Source of the DNA: an uncultured Myxococcales bacterium
GTDB lineage: Bacteria > Myxococcota_A > UBA9042 > DTJE01
Reading direction: 5' to 3'
Assembly: GCA_937975765.1 (NCBI GenBank)
Contig: CALJUR010000123.1
Coordinates: 62,001-126,000 of the forward strand
DNA: 64,000 bases
Made by a program: the position numbers and the translations under genes. This document shows positions 8,021-15,951 of the stretch, in pieces. The first letter of the stretch is position 1. Every line of letters begins with the position of its first letter. Under the pieces are notes generated by a model, which saw only the letters and a program-made list of their open reading frames with translations, made no database searches and had not been told where the DNA came from.

Positions 8021-8049
8021 ATCTTCCACAACTGCCCGGGTGAAGTCAA
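8021..8049 (-). promoter_or_regulatory. Candidate promoter of the repeat-bearing lipoprotein gene
   Basis: On the minus strand TTGACT (8049-8044) is followed by GAAGAT (8026-8021) after 17 bases. The -10 match is weak. The lipoprotein start at 7959 lies about 55 bases downstream of the expected start site. Confidence 0.35.
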
Positions 8050-8098
8050 GCCCTATTCGGACGGCATGCCGGACGAAGGTCATGCCGGGCGGGTCCTT

Positions 8099-10765
8099 TC
8101 ACGCCGCGGGCCCGTCGCTCCGGGGCTGGGTCCGGGGGATGCGGACCACGAATTCCGCCCCGGCCCCCTCCTCGCTCCCGACCTCGATCGTGCCGTTCAG
8201 CGAGTGCAGGACCCGCCAGACGATCGTCAGGCCCAGCCCCATCCCCTTGCCGGGCCCCTTGGTCGTGAAGAACGGCGTGAAGATGCGGTCGCGCTGGTCC
8301 CGCGGGATCCCGGGCCCGTTGTCCTTGACGGACAGGGTCACCATGCCGTCCTGGGCGACGCCCCGGATGCGGACCCGGCCCGAGCCCTCCGGCGCCGCCT
8401 CGATCGCATTCTGGACCAGGTTGGTCAGTACCTGCAGGATCTCCTCGGGCACGCACTCGACGATCGCCTGGCCGGGGAGATCCGCCTCGACCCGCACGTC
8501 CCGGCCGGTCGCCGGCAGCACGATGTCGATCACGTCGTTCACCGCGCCGAACAGGTCGAAGGGCTCGATGCGCCGCGCGTACCCCTCGCGGCTGTACTTG
8601 CGCATCAGGTCCACCGTCCCCGAGATCCGCCGCACGCCGGCGTCGGCCGTCTCGAACATCTTCCTCAGCCGGCCCTCCAGCATGGCCAGCGTCCCCGCCT
8701 CCTCGACGGACAGTTCCCGTCCCCTCGCCCCCTGCATCAGGGCCATCACCTTCGCGACGTCCGCCCGGACCTGGGACACTGCGTTCTTGATGTAGTTCAG
8801 CGGGTTGTTGATCTCGTGCGCCATCCCGCTGGCGACCTTCTCCAGCGAGTCCACCTGCTGGGCCAGCAGCAGGTCCGCATGCGTGCCCTCGATGTTCAGC
8901 AGGGTCCGCACCGACTGCAGCAACTCCTTCGGGTGGAACGGCTTGGTCAGGTACAGGTTCACGCCGGACTCCATGCCGGCCACGCGATCCTCGATGTCTC
9001 CGCGAGCGGTCAGCATGATGATCGGCACCGCCTTCAGGGACGGGTCCTGCCGCACCCGGCGCGCCAGTTCCATGCCGTCGATCCCGGGCATCATGTAGTC
9101 GGTGATGACCAGGTCGGGCCGCAGCCGCCTCGCCAGGTCCAGCCCCTTCAGCCCGTCCCCGGCCGCCAGGATCCGGAAGTGCTGCCGCAGGCTCATGTGG
9201 ACCAGACGGATGACGTCCGGGGTGTCCTCGACGACCAGCACGGTGAACGGCCGCGAGGCCTCGTCCGCGTCGCGTTCCACGATCCGGCGCTCGGTCGCCT
9301 CGGCGATCTCCAGCAGGCGGTAGTCGTCCCGGCCCGTCAACTGCACGGCCCAGTCCATGATGCCGGCGTCCTCGGACCGCTTGCCGCCCGGAAGGTCCCG
9401 GCACTCCACCCGGCGTTCCAGGACCTCCGGCCGGAAGTGCTCCCGCCCCTTCCGCAGGTGCACGTGGAACGCAGCGCCCTTCCCGGCCTCCGACTCGGCC
9501 CAGATCCTCCCGCCGTGCAGGTTCACCAGTTCCTTGGCCAGGGCCAGCCCGATGCCGGTGCCGCCGTGCTTGCGGGTGCCGGCCATGTCGACCTGGTAGA
9601 AGCGCTCGAAGACGCGCTCGGCCTTGTCCGCCGGGAAGCCGGGCCCATCGTCGATCACCGACACATGCACGCGGTCCGGCGCGTCGTGCAGCCGGACGCG
9701 GATGTGCCCCCCTTCCGGCGTGAACTTCGCGGCGTTCGACAGCAGGTTCACCAGCACCCGCTCCATCCGGTCCTGGTCGTACGCCACGACCGCCCGATCC
9801 ACGTCGGACTCGAAGACCATCTCGATCCGCTTGCGCTGGGCCAGCGGCATCACCGACTGCACCAGCCCGCGCAGGTAGGCGACCAGGTCGTTGTCGGCCA
9901 CGCGCAGCCGGATGCGGGATTCCTCCAGCCGCGACAGGTCCAGCAGGTCCTCGATCAGTTTCAGCAGTTTCATCCCGTTGCGGTACATCGTATGGATCGT
10001 CGCGTTCTGCTCCTCCGAGAACCGGCCCATGTCCCCGGACGTCATCAGTTCCAGCGGCGACAGGATCATGGCCAGCGGCGTCTTCAGTTCGTGGGTGATG
10101 TTCGCGAAGAACTGCGACTTGAACCGGTCCAGTTGCTTCAACTGGTCGTGCGCCTTCTCGATCCCGTCCTTCGCCTTCTGGAGGCTCAGTTCGGTCGCGA
10201 ACTGCCGGTATTGCGAACGGTAGGTCACGACCTGCCCGATCGAGACGATGATCGCGGTCGACACCAGGAAGAAGATGTTCGAGATCGTCGTCGACCAGGC
10301 GCCTTCCTCGATCTTCCAGGCGTTCGGAGCCAGGTAGGACAGGACGATCAGGCCATACGTCAGCGCGACGATCTTCTTGTCCCAAAGGAACAGCAGGCCG
10401 GCCGCCAGCATCACCAGGTTGATGCCCGCGTAGTATCCCGAGATGAACCCCCCCAGCGTGAACACCATGGCGCTGATGGCCAGGGCCACCCCGACGACCA
10501 GCGCCACCCCGAACAGGTCCACGTGGCGACGGAAGTAGTCCCGGTTGTAGCAGGTGAACACGAACAACGAGTACGCCGCCAGCATCAACCGGATGGCGAG
10601 GAACTCGAAGAAGACCTCCCGGGCGACGATCCAGTCCAGGAAACCGAAGAGAGGGACCAGCGTGAAGCCGAAGATCGAGGCGACGCGGGCAGCATGGGCG
10701 TTCCAGGCCCGGCACCGGCCGTCCCACAGCCGGCCCAGTTCCTCGACGTTCGTCTCAAGCGCCAT
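8099..10765 (-). CDS. Membrane hybrid histidine kinase with two kinase modules (PhcS/PhcR-like)
   Basis: The 888-residue protein begins with about six membrane helices (residues 28-180). A first kinase module follows, with H-box ITHELKTPLAM (His225) and ATP-binding motifs VLVNLLSNAAKF, IDDGPGFP and GGTGIGLALAKELV. A receiver follows (VLVVEDTPDV; LVITDYMMPGIDG; LTKPFHPKEL). A second kinase module has H-box GMAHEINNPLNYIKNAV and VLTNLVQNAIEAAP. The N-terminal half resembles six-helix quorum kinases such as PhcS and LqsS. The receiver-kinase half resembles PhcR. The start overlaps the end of the upstream methyltransferase gene by 11 bases, so they are co-translated. Confidence 0.85.
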   Translation of the reverse strand: MALETNVEELGRLWDGRCRAWNAHAARVASIFGFTLVPLFGFLDWIVAREVFFEFLAIRLMLAAYSLFVFTCYNRDYFRRHVDLFGVALVVGVALAISAMVFTLGGFISGYYAGINLVMLAAGLLFLWDKKIVALTYGLIVLSYLAPNAWKIEEGAWSTTISNIFFLVSTAIIVSIGQVVTYRSQYRQFATELSLQKAKDGIEKAHDQLKQLDRFKSQFFANITHELKTPLAMILSPLELMTSGDMGRFSEEQNATIHTMYRNGMKLLKLIEDLLDLSRLEESRIRLRVADNDLVAYLRGLVQSVMPLAQRKRIEMVFESDVDRAVVAYDQDRMERVLVNLLSNAAKFTPEGGHIRVRLHDAPDRVHVSVIDDGPGFPADKAERVFERFYQVDMAGTRKHGGTGIGLALAKELVNLHGGRIWAESEAGKGAAFHVHLRKGREHFRPEVLERRVECRDLPGGKRSEDAGIMDWAVQLTGRDDYRLLEIAEATERRIVERDADEASRPFTVLVVEDTPDVIRLVHMSLRQHFRILAAGDGLKGLDLARRLRPDLVITDYMMPGIDGMELARRVRQDPSLKAVPIIMLTARGDIEDRVAGMESGVNLYLTKPFHPKELLQSVRTLLNIEGTHADLLLAQQVDSLEKVASGMAHEINNPLNYIKNAVSQVRADVAKVMALMQGARGRELSVEEAGTLAMLEGRLRKMFETADAGVRRISGTVDLMRKYSREGYARRIEPFDLFGAVNDVIDIVLPATGRDVRVEADLPGQAIVECVPEEILQVLTNLVQNAIEAAPEGSGRVRIRGVAQDGMVTLSVKDNGPGIPRDQRDRIFTPFFTTKGPGKGMGLGLTIVWRVLHSLNGTIEVGSEEGAGAEFVVRIPRTQPRSDGPAA

Positions 10766-12374
10766 CGTCCGGCCGTCGCGCGACGAGGAAGAGGTTGATC
10801 CCCGTCGGCTCCGCCACCACCTTCCGGGCCGCTCCCTCCGGCAGCAGCTTCCCCAGTTCCATCACCTGGTCGGGCGACCGGTAGATCAGCGTCCACTCGG
10901 CCAGGTACTCCATCGTGAAGCGGCTGGGATTCCGGGGCGCCATGTTCCCGATGAAGACGGTACCCCCCGGCGCCAGTTGCAGGTACAGCTTGGTCGCCAG
11001 CGCCTGCCCGATCCTCAGCGGCAGGTAGTCGTACAGGCCGACGCACATCACCAGGTCCATCTGGCCCCGGCCCGCGAAGAAGTTCTCCTCGAAAAGCAGG
11101 TGCTTGATCGAGTCGTGCCGGTAGCCCAGGCGCACGCGATCCCGCGGCTGGTCCAGAAGCAGTGCCGACAGCCGGCGGAAGCAGAAGTCCAGGGCCTCGT
11201 GATCCTGGTCGAACAGGACGATTTCCAGCGGCGGCCACGCGGGATCCGGGTGCTCGAGGATCCGGTACAGTTCCTCGGCCGGGCCGGCGGCGACCGACAG
11301 GATCCGGAACGGCCGATCGTTGCCCTTCCGGCGATCCAGTTCCTCCCGGATCTGCCGGGTGACGAATGCGCGCCGGGACCGCACGGCCTCGCACACGGGG
11401 ATGGCCCACGACGCCAGGTGCGCGTATTTCGCGAACAGCGAACTGCCCTCGAAGTTGCGGCCGTAGATGTAGGTCATGATCACGTAGTCGCCCGCGTATC
11501 CCAGCGGCTTGTCGAACGACCGCCGGAACAGGGCCGATTCCAGCACGTGCTCGTGCAGCATCTTCCGGGCGAACGCCTTCAGGCGATCCGTCTCCGCCGC
11601 GGGAGCGGCCCGCATCGCCACGTCCAGGTCGGTCATGTACCGGACGTACTCGGCCACCATGTCCCGCTGGAACAGGTCGATCAGCAGTTTCCGGGCAGGG
11701 TCGTTTCCCTCGGCGTTCAGGGTGCCCCAGGGCACGCGAGGCTCGATCTCGCGCAACTCGGTCCGGATGCCGTCCAGGAACAGCCGGAACTCGCCCATCA
11801 GGCCCTTGAAGTCCAGGCAGGACGACGGTTGCCACAGGGCCAGGTCCGCACGGAACCGGGAGACCGCCGCCTCCTCGTCCGCCTTCAGACGGCACAACCG
11901 GATCACGGTGTCCATGTGGATCAGGCCATCCAGGAACGACGCCGCCCAGACCACCCGCCCCGCCTCGGTGCGGGTCGACGCGATGCGGGCGCGCCCCCGG
12001 TACGCCTCGTAGGACAGGAACCGCAGCACGACCTCGGCGACCTCCAGGTCCTTCTGCAGGATCGTCTGGCCGTCGTCGTAGAACGCAACGCCGCTGCCGG
12101 ACAGGTCCCGGATCTCGAAGGAGACCTCGCGGCCCCCCGGGTCCTTCAGGACGAACCTCGGCTCCAGGCCCGACAATTCGTGCGCCAGGTACCTCTTCTG
12201 CCGGAAGTTGATCTCGCGACCGGCCGCACCTTCCAGGTCCTGGTACTCCCGGGCCGCCTGCCCCGGCCGCGACCCGCCGGGGGGTCCGGCGGCAGGATCG
12301 GCAGCGTCCTCGCGGGGATGGGGCCCGCCGCTGGACGCGCCTGCCCCCATCAGGTCTCTCGGATTCGCTTCCAC
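10755..12374 (-). CDS. PhcB-like SAM-dependent methyltransferase with N-terminal PilZ-like domain
   Basis: The 539-residue product uses a GTG start at 12374 behind GGAG. After a disordered N-terminus, residues about 55-150 look PilZ-like (FEIRDLSGSGVAFY), though the usual RxxxR c-di-GMP motif is not clear. A helical middle leads to a Rossmann methyltransferase domain (ILSVAAGPAEELYRIL, then LEIVLFDQDHEALDF, then MDLVMCVGLYDYLP). This arrangement matches proteins annotated as 3-hydroxypalmitate methyl ester (EF) synthases, the PhcB family. Its position between two kinases of PhcS/PhcR type supports a signal-synthase role. The actual signal is inferred, not known. Confidence 0.7.
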   Translation of the reverse strand: MEANPRDLMGAGASSGGPHPREDAADPAAGPPGGSRPGQAAREYQDLEGAAGREINFRQKRYLAHELSGLEPRFVLKDPGGREVSFEIRDLSGSGVAFYDDGQTILQKDLEVAEVVLRFLSYEAYRGRARIASTRTEAGRVVWAASFLDGLIHMDTVIRLCRLKADEEAAVSRFRADLALWQPSSCLDFKGLMGEFRLFLDGIRTELREIEPRVPWGTLNAEGNDPARKLLIDLFQRDMVAEYVRYMTDLDVAMRAAPAAETDRLKAFARKMLHEHVLESALFRRSFDKPLGYAGDYVIMTYIYGRNFEGSSLFAKYAHLASWAIPVCEAVRSRRAFVTRQIREELDRRKGNDRPFRILSVAAGPAEELYRILEHPDPAWPPLEIVLFDQDHEALDFCFRRLSALLLDQPRDRVRLGYRHDSIKHLLFEENFFAGRGQMDLVMCVGLYDYLPLRIGQALATKLYLQLAPGGTVFIGNMAPRNPSRFTMEYLAEWTLIYRSPDQVMELGKLLPEGAARKVVAEPTGINLFLVARRPDDGA

Positions 12375-12398
12375 CGGATTCTCCTTCGCATTCCGAGA

Positions 12399-13616
12399 TC
12401 AGTTCGTCCCGTCCCCGGCACCTTCGACGGGCGGCAGGACCAGTTCGAACCGCGCTCCCTCGCCCGGTCGATCGACGCACTCGACACGCCCGCCGTGGGA
12501 CTCCGCCACCAGGCGGGCCATGTACAGGCCCATGCCCATGCCGCCCTCGCCCTTCGAGGACATGAACGGCTGGAAGAGGTTCGTCCGGATCTCCTCGGGC
12601 ACTCCCGGCCCGGAGTCCTGCACCGCCATCACGACCCCGACGCCCGGCCGCCGGCGGGCCTCGACGACCAGGGTGTCCCCGTGAACGGTCGCCTGCACCG
12701 CGTTGCGCAGCAGGTTCACCAGCGCCTGGGTCAGCTTGCGCGGGTCGCCCAGCACCTCGGGCAGGCCCTCCTCCAGCCGCAGGTCCAGCTTGCGGCGGCG
12801 GAATTCCATGTCCATGCGCATGACCGTCACGGCATCCCGCACCACCGTCACCGGCTGGACCGGCCCCAGCGCCACGCCCAGCCGGCCGCTGCGGGCGAAC
12901 TGGTTCATCGACTCCAGGGTGGCCAGCAGGTTCCGCAGGCCCGACAGGCCGATCTGCACCGACTCGCGGATCTCGTCCGACACGCCTCCGGACTCGACCT
13001 CGGCCTCCAGGTAGGACAGGCCCATCAGGAAGTTCCGCAGGTCGTGCGTCACGCCGGCGGCCAGCCGCCCCATCGTGCCCAGCCGCTCCAGGTGCATCAC
13101 CTGCTGCTGGGCCGCCTGCAGGTCGGACAGGGCCCGGTTCAACTCCTCGTTGCGCCGCGACAGCAGGCCCACCAGCCCCGCGATCGCCCGGTTGTGGTAG
13201 ACGTGGTCGCAGGCCTCCCGAACCGACCCCAGGACCACCTCGGCCTCGAACGGCTTGGTCAGGAATCGGAACACGTGGGCCTGGTTGATCGCCGACATGA
13301 TGGCCGGCGAGTCGGTATACGCCGTCAGGATGATCCCGGCCACGTCGGGCCGTTCGTTCCCCACCCGCTCCAGCAGTTCGACTCCGCTCATGCCGGGCAT
13401 GCGCTGGTCCGCGACGACGACATCCACGGGGTGCGCCTTCAGCAGCGATACCGCCTCGCTGCCGGTGGCCGCCCGGTGCACCCGGTACTCGTCCTGCAGC
13501 AGGGCATCGAGAACGTCCAGGTTCTCCGGTTCGTCGTCGACGACCAGCACGGCGCGGGACAGCAGTTGTCCCACGTCGTACCGTTCCACCATCTGGCGAA
13601 TGCTTTCCTGCACCAT
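12399..13616 (-). CDS. Receiver-histidine kinase fusion (PhcR-like)
   Basis: The 405-residue cytoplasmic protein has an N-terminal receiver (VLVVDDEPENLDVLDALL; phospho-acceptor Asp70 in VVVADQRMPGMSG; RFLTKPFEAEVV), a coiled coil around 140-180, and a C-terminal kinase with H-box GVTHDLRNFLMGLSY, N-box LVNLLRNAV and G-boxes QDSGPGVP and GGMGMGLYMARLV. The receiver-kinase order without membrane helices is that of PhcR and related quorum regulators. It is the first gene of the three-gene operon and lies 24 bases before the methyltransferase gene. Confidence 0.82.
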   Translation of the reverse strand: MVQESIRQMVERYDVGQLLSRAVLVVDDEPENLDVLDALLQDEYRVHRAATGSEAVSLLKAHPVDVVVADQRMPGMSGVELLERVGNERPDVAGIILTAYTDSPAIMSAINQAHVFRFLTKPFEAEVVLGSVREACDHVYHNRAIAGLVGLLSRRNEELNRALSDLQAAQQQVMHLERLGTMGRLAAGVTHDLRNFLMGLSYLEAEVESGGVSDEIRESVQIGLSGLRNLLATLESMNQFARSGRLGVALGPVQPVTVVRDAVTVMRMDMEFRRRKLDLRLEEGLPEVLGDPRKLTQALVNLLRNAVQATVHGDTLVVEARRRPGVGVVMAVQDSGPGVPEEIRTNLFQPFMSSKGEGGMGMGLYMARLVAESHGGRVECVDRPGEGARFELVLPPVEGAGDGTN

Positions 13617-13625
13617 CGCACGGGT

Positions 13626-13655
13626 AGTCTAGGACCCCCTTTCCCTCACAGGCAA
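13626..13655 (-). promoter_or_regulatory. Candidate promoter of the Phc-like operon, nearly leaderless
   Basis: On the minus strand TTGCCT (13655-13650) and TAGACT (13631-13626) are 18 bases apart. Only nine bases separate the -10 box from the ATG at 13616, so the transcript would start almost at the start codon. No ribosome binding site can be seen. Confidence 0.45.
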
Positions 13656-13705
13656 GTAGACGACGGGCTTCCCGGGGGCTTCCCCGCCGTCCTGCCGACC
13701 TGCCC

Positions 13706-13734
13706 TTGGCCCGCCGTCCCGCCCGGGCTATCCT
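13706..13734 (+). promoter_or_regulatory. Candidate promoter of pyrC
   Basis: TTGGCC (13706-13711) and TATCCT (13729-13734) are 17 bases apart. The expected transcript start near 13741 leaves about 20 bases of leader, including GAGGGAG, before the ATG at 13761. Confidence 0.5.
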
Positions 13735-13760
13735 CGCGATGCCTCGCGAGGGAGAATGCG

Positions 13761-15017
13761 ATGCCCGGCTTCGACCTGGTGCTGCGGGAGGCCCGGTACC
13801 TGGACGGGGAGCTCGAGCGTCTCGGCGACATCGGGATCCGCGCGGGCCGGATCGCGTCGATCCGCCCCTCGCTGGCGGGAGTGGCCGCCGAGGAGGTGCC
13901 GTGCGGCGGCCGCTGGCTGCTGCCCGGCGCGATCGACCTGCACGTCCACCTGCGCGACCCCGGCCTGACGCACAAGGAGGACTTTGCCACCGGCACCCTG
14001 GCAGCAGTCCGGGCGGGGGTCACCACGGTCTGCGACATGCCGAACACGCGCCCCCCGACGCTGGACCCCGCGACCTTCCAGGCCAAGGCGGCGCGCGCGC
14101 GCGAGGCGGCCCGCTGCGACGTGCGGTTCTTCGTGGGCCTCGGCCGGGACAACCTTGACGCCGTCGCCCGCTGCCTTCCCCTGCCCTCCTTCGCCGGCGT
14201 GAAGGTCTTCCTGGGCGCCACCACCGGCGACCTGCTCAGCGACCCCGCCACCCTGGAGAGGGCCGTCGATGCCCTGCCGGCCCTGTTCGTGTTCCACGCC
14301 GAGGACGAGGGCGTCCTGCAACGCCATCGCGGCGCGGCCGGCCCGGATCCGACGGCCGCGGCCCACCACGTGCTGCGCCCTGCCGAAGCCGCCATCGAGG
14401 GCGCCCGGCGGGTCGCATCGCTGGCCCGTCCCGGGCGCCGGCTGCACGTCTGCCACCTGTCGGCCGCCGGCGAACTGCCCCTGCTGGGCGGACCCGGAGG
14501 CCCTACCGGCGAGGTGTCCCCGCACCATCTCTGGTTCACGGCCGGCGACGCCGCCCGCCTGGGCAACCTGCTGAAGGTGAACCCCCCCGTGCGCCTGGCC
14601 GCCGATCGCGACGCCCTGCGGGCCGCGCTGTGCGACGGCCGCATCCTGGCCGTCGCGACCGACCACGCCCCGCACACGCCGGCCGAGAAGGCGCAGCCCT
14701 ACCCCGTCGCCCCCTCCGGCGTTCCCGGCCTGGACACCCTGGTCCCGTCGATTCTCCGCCTGGTCCAGCAGGGCCTCCTGTCGCTGCCGCGCGCGGTGGA
14801 CGCCCTGTCCGGGGCGCCCGCGCGGCTGCTGGGACTGTCGGATCGCGGCCGGGTCGCGGAGGGCCTGCGTGCGGACCTGTTCCTGTGGGATCCTGATGCC
14901 GCCTGGACCGTGGCCCGAGGCGACCTGGGGACGAAGTGCGGCTGGAGCCCGTTCGAGGGGATGACCCTGGCAGCGCGCCCCGAGGCCGTGTGGTTCGAGG
15001 GAAGGCGGGCGGCGTAG
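13761..15017 (+). CDS. pyrC: Dihydroorotase
   Basis: The 418-residue protein is a class I-type dihydroorotase, which closes carbamoyl aspartate to dihydroorotate in pyrimidine synthesis. Metal ligands are visible in LPGAIDLHVHLRDPG (HxH, residues about 59-61), the carbamylated-Lys region (FAGVKVFLGAT), the third and fourth His (FHAEDE and HVCHLS) and the catalytic Asp region VATDHAPHTPAEK. N- and C-terminal strands complete the amidohydrolase fold. Length is normal. The GAGGGAG motif seven bases upstream supports the ATG. Confidence 0.93.
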   Translation: MPGFDLVLREARYLDGELERLGDIGIRAGRIASIRPSLAGVAAEEVPCGGRWLLPGAIDLHVHLRDPGLTHKEDFATGTLAAVRAGVTTVCDMPNTRPPTLDPATFQAKAARAREAARCDVRFFVGLGRDNLDAVARCLPLPSFAGVKVFLGATTGDLLSDPATLERAVDALPALFVFHAEDEGVLQRHRGAAGPDPTAAAHHVLRPAEAAIEGARRVASLARPGRRLHVCHLSAAGELPLLGGPGGPTGEVSPHHLWFTAGDAARLGNLLKVNPPVRLAADRDALRAALCDGRILAVATDHAPHTPAEKAQPYPVAPSGVPGLDTLVPSILRLVQQGLLSLPRAVDALSGAPARLLGLSDRGRVAEGLRADLFLWDPDAAWTVARGDLGTKCGWSPFEGMTLAARPEAVWFEGRRAA

Positions 15018-15033
15018 AACCGGGTGGCACCGA

Positions 15034-15060
15034 TGGCGGGGGGCGGGGCCCCCGCCCTAC
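15034..15060. repeat. GC-rich palindromic intergenic element, copy 1
   Basis: The near-palindrome GGGGCGGGGCCCCCGCCC core lies between the convergent 3' ends of pyrC and the TPR lipoprotein gene, overlapping the stop codon of the latter. Two more copies occur at 43195-43220 and 55856-55881, each also between convergent genes. It may serve as a bidirectional terminator or be a REP-like element. Confidence 0.7.
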
Positions 15061-15923
15061 AGGCCCTGCTCGGTGATGGCCAGTTGCACGGTCTGCAGGA
15101 CCAGGCGCGCCGGCTCGATCAGGTCCTTGCTGGCACCCGCCGCCGTCGCGGAGACGATGAACTTCTTCAGGTAGAACACCGCCTCGCGCAACCGGTTCTT
15201 GCGGATCAGCGCGTTGGCCAGGTTGAAGGCCCCGTTCAGGTTCTCGGGGTCCAGTTCCAGGCTGCGGGTCAGTTCGTCGATGGCGCCGTCCACGTTGCCC
15301 GTGGCCAGCATCACCAGCCCGAGGTTGTGGTGGCTCTCGGCGTCGTCCGGGTTCAGCCGGATGGCCTCCTTGAACACCGCTGCCGCCTGGGCGTCCGCTC
15401 CGGAGTCCAGGTACATCGTGCCCAGCGCGGTGTAGGCGCGGGCGTAGCCCGGGTCGGTCGCGATGGCCTTGCGGAACAGGTCATCGGCCTCGTTCAGCTT
15501 GCCCTTCTTCGCCAGGATATCGGCCGTCCAGTACATCGATCCGACGTGCTTCGGGTCCAGTTTCAGCGCATCCTGGAACCGCGACGCGGCGCCATCCAGG
15601 TCGTTCTTCGCCAGCGCCAGCCGCCCCATCTGGAACACGATCTCCGCGTCCTTCGGGTTGACCTTGAACGCCTCGCCCAGTTCGCGCTCGGCACCCGCCA
15701 GGTCCTTCTTGTCGTGCAGGAGGATCATGCCCAACTGGTAGTGGGCCTGATCGTTCTTCGGGTACAGCGCAATGGCCCCCTCGAACATCGTGATCGCCTC
15801 GGGGAGTTCCTTGTGCTGGTATGCCTTGATGCCCTTGTTGGTCAGCGAGATCGACTCGGTCCGGGCACGCGAGCAGCCGAAAGCCAGAAGGGACGCCAGG
15901 ACGATCACGACCGCCGTGCGCAT
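15057..15923 (-). CDS. TPR lipoprotein of the Glt-like operon
   Basis: The 288-residue product starts at the ATG at 15923, five bases after GGAGGAGG. The signal (RTAVVIVLASLLAFGC) has a lipobox Cys. The mature protein is about seven tetratricopeptide repeats (for example AYQHKELPEAITMFEGAIALYP and AYTALGTMYLDSGADAQAA), so it is an outer-membrane or periplasmic scaffold. It is the last gene of a five-gene run and lies 28 bases after the FHA-TonB-like gene. It may be the counterpart of AglT/GltE-type TPR proteins, but that correspondence is uncertain. Confidence 0.8.
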   Translation of the reverse strand: MRTAVVIVLASLLAFGCSRARTESISLTNKGIKAYQHKELPEAITMFEGAIALYPKNDQAHYQLGMILLHDKKDLAGAERELGEAFKVNPKDAEIVFQMGRLALAKNDLDGAASRFQDALKLDPKHVGSMYWTADILAKKGKLNEADDLFRKAIATDPGYARAYTALGTMYLDSGADAQAAAVFKEAIRLNPDDAESHHNLGLVMLATGNVDGAIDELTRSLELDPENLNGAFNLANALIRKNRLREAVFYLKKFIVSATAAGASKDLIEPARLVLQTVQLAITEQGL

Positions 15924-15951
15924 GATCACCTCCTCCCCAAGGGAGAGACGC

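Noticed and set aside
6526..8043. A plus-strand frame opposite the repeat-bearing lipoprotein
   Set aside because: Its apparent repeats (GLLARIDRRHFR) are only the complement of the real 39-base linker repeats.
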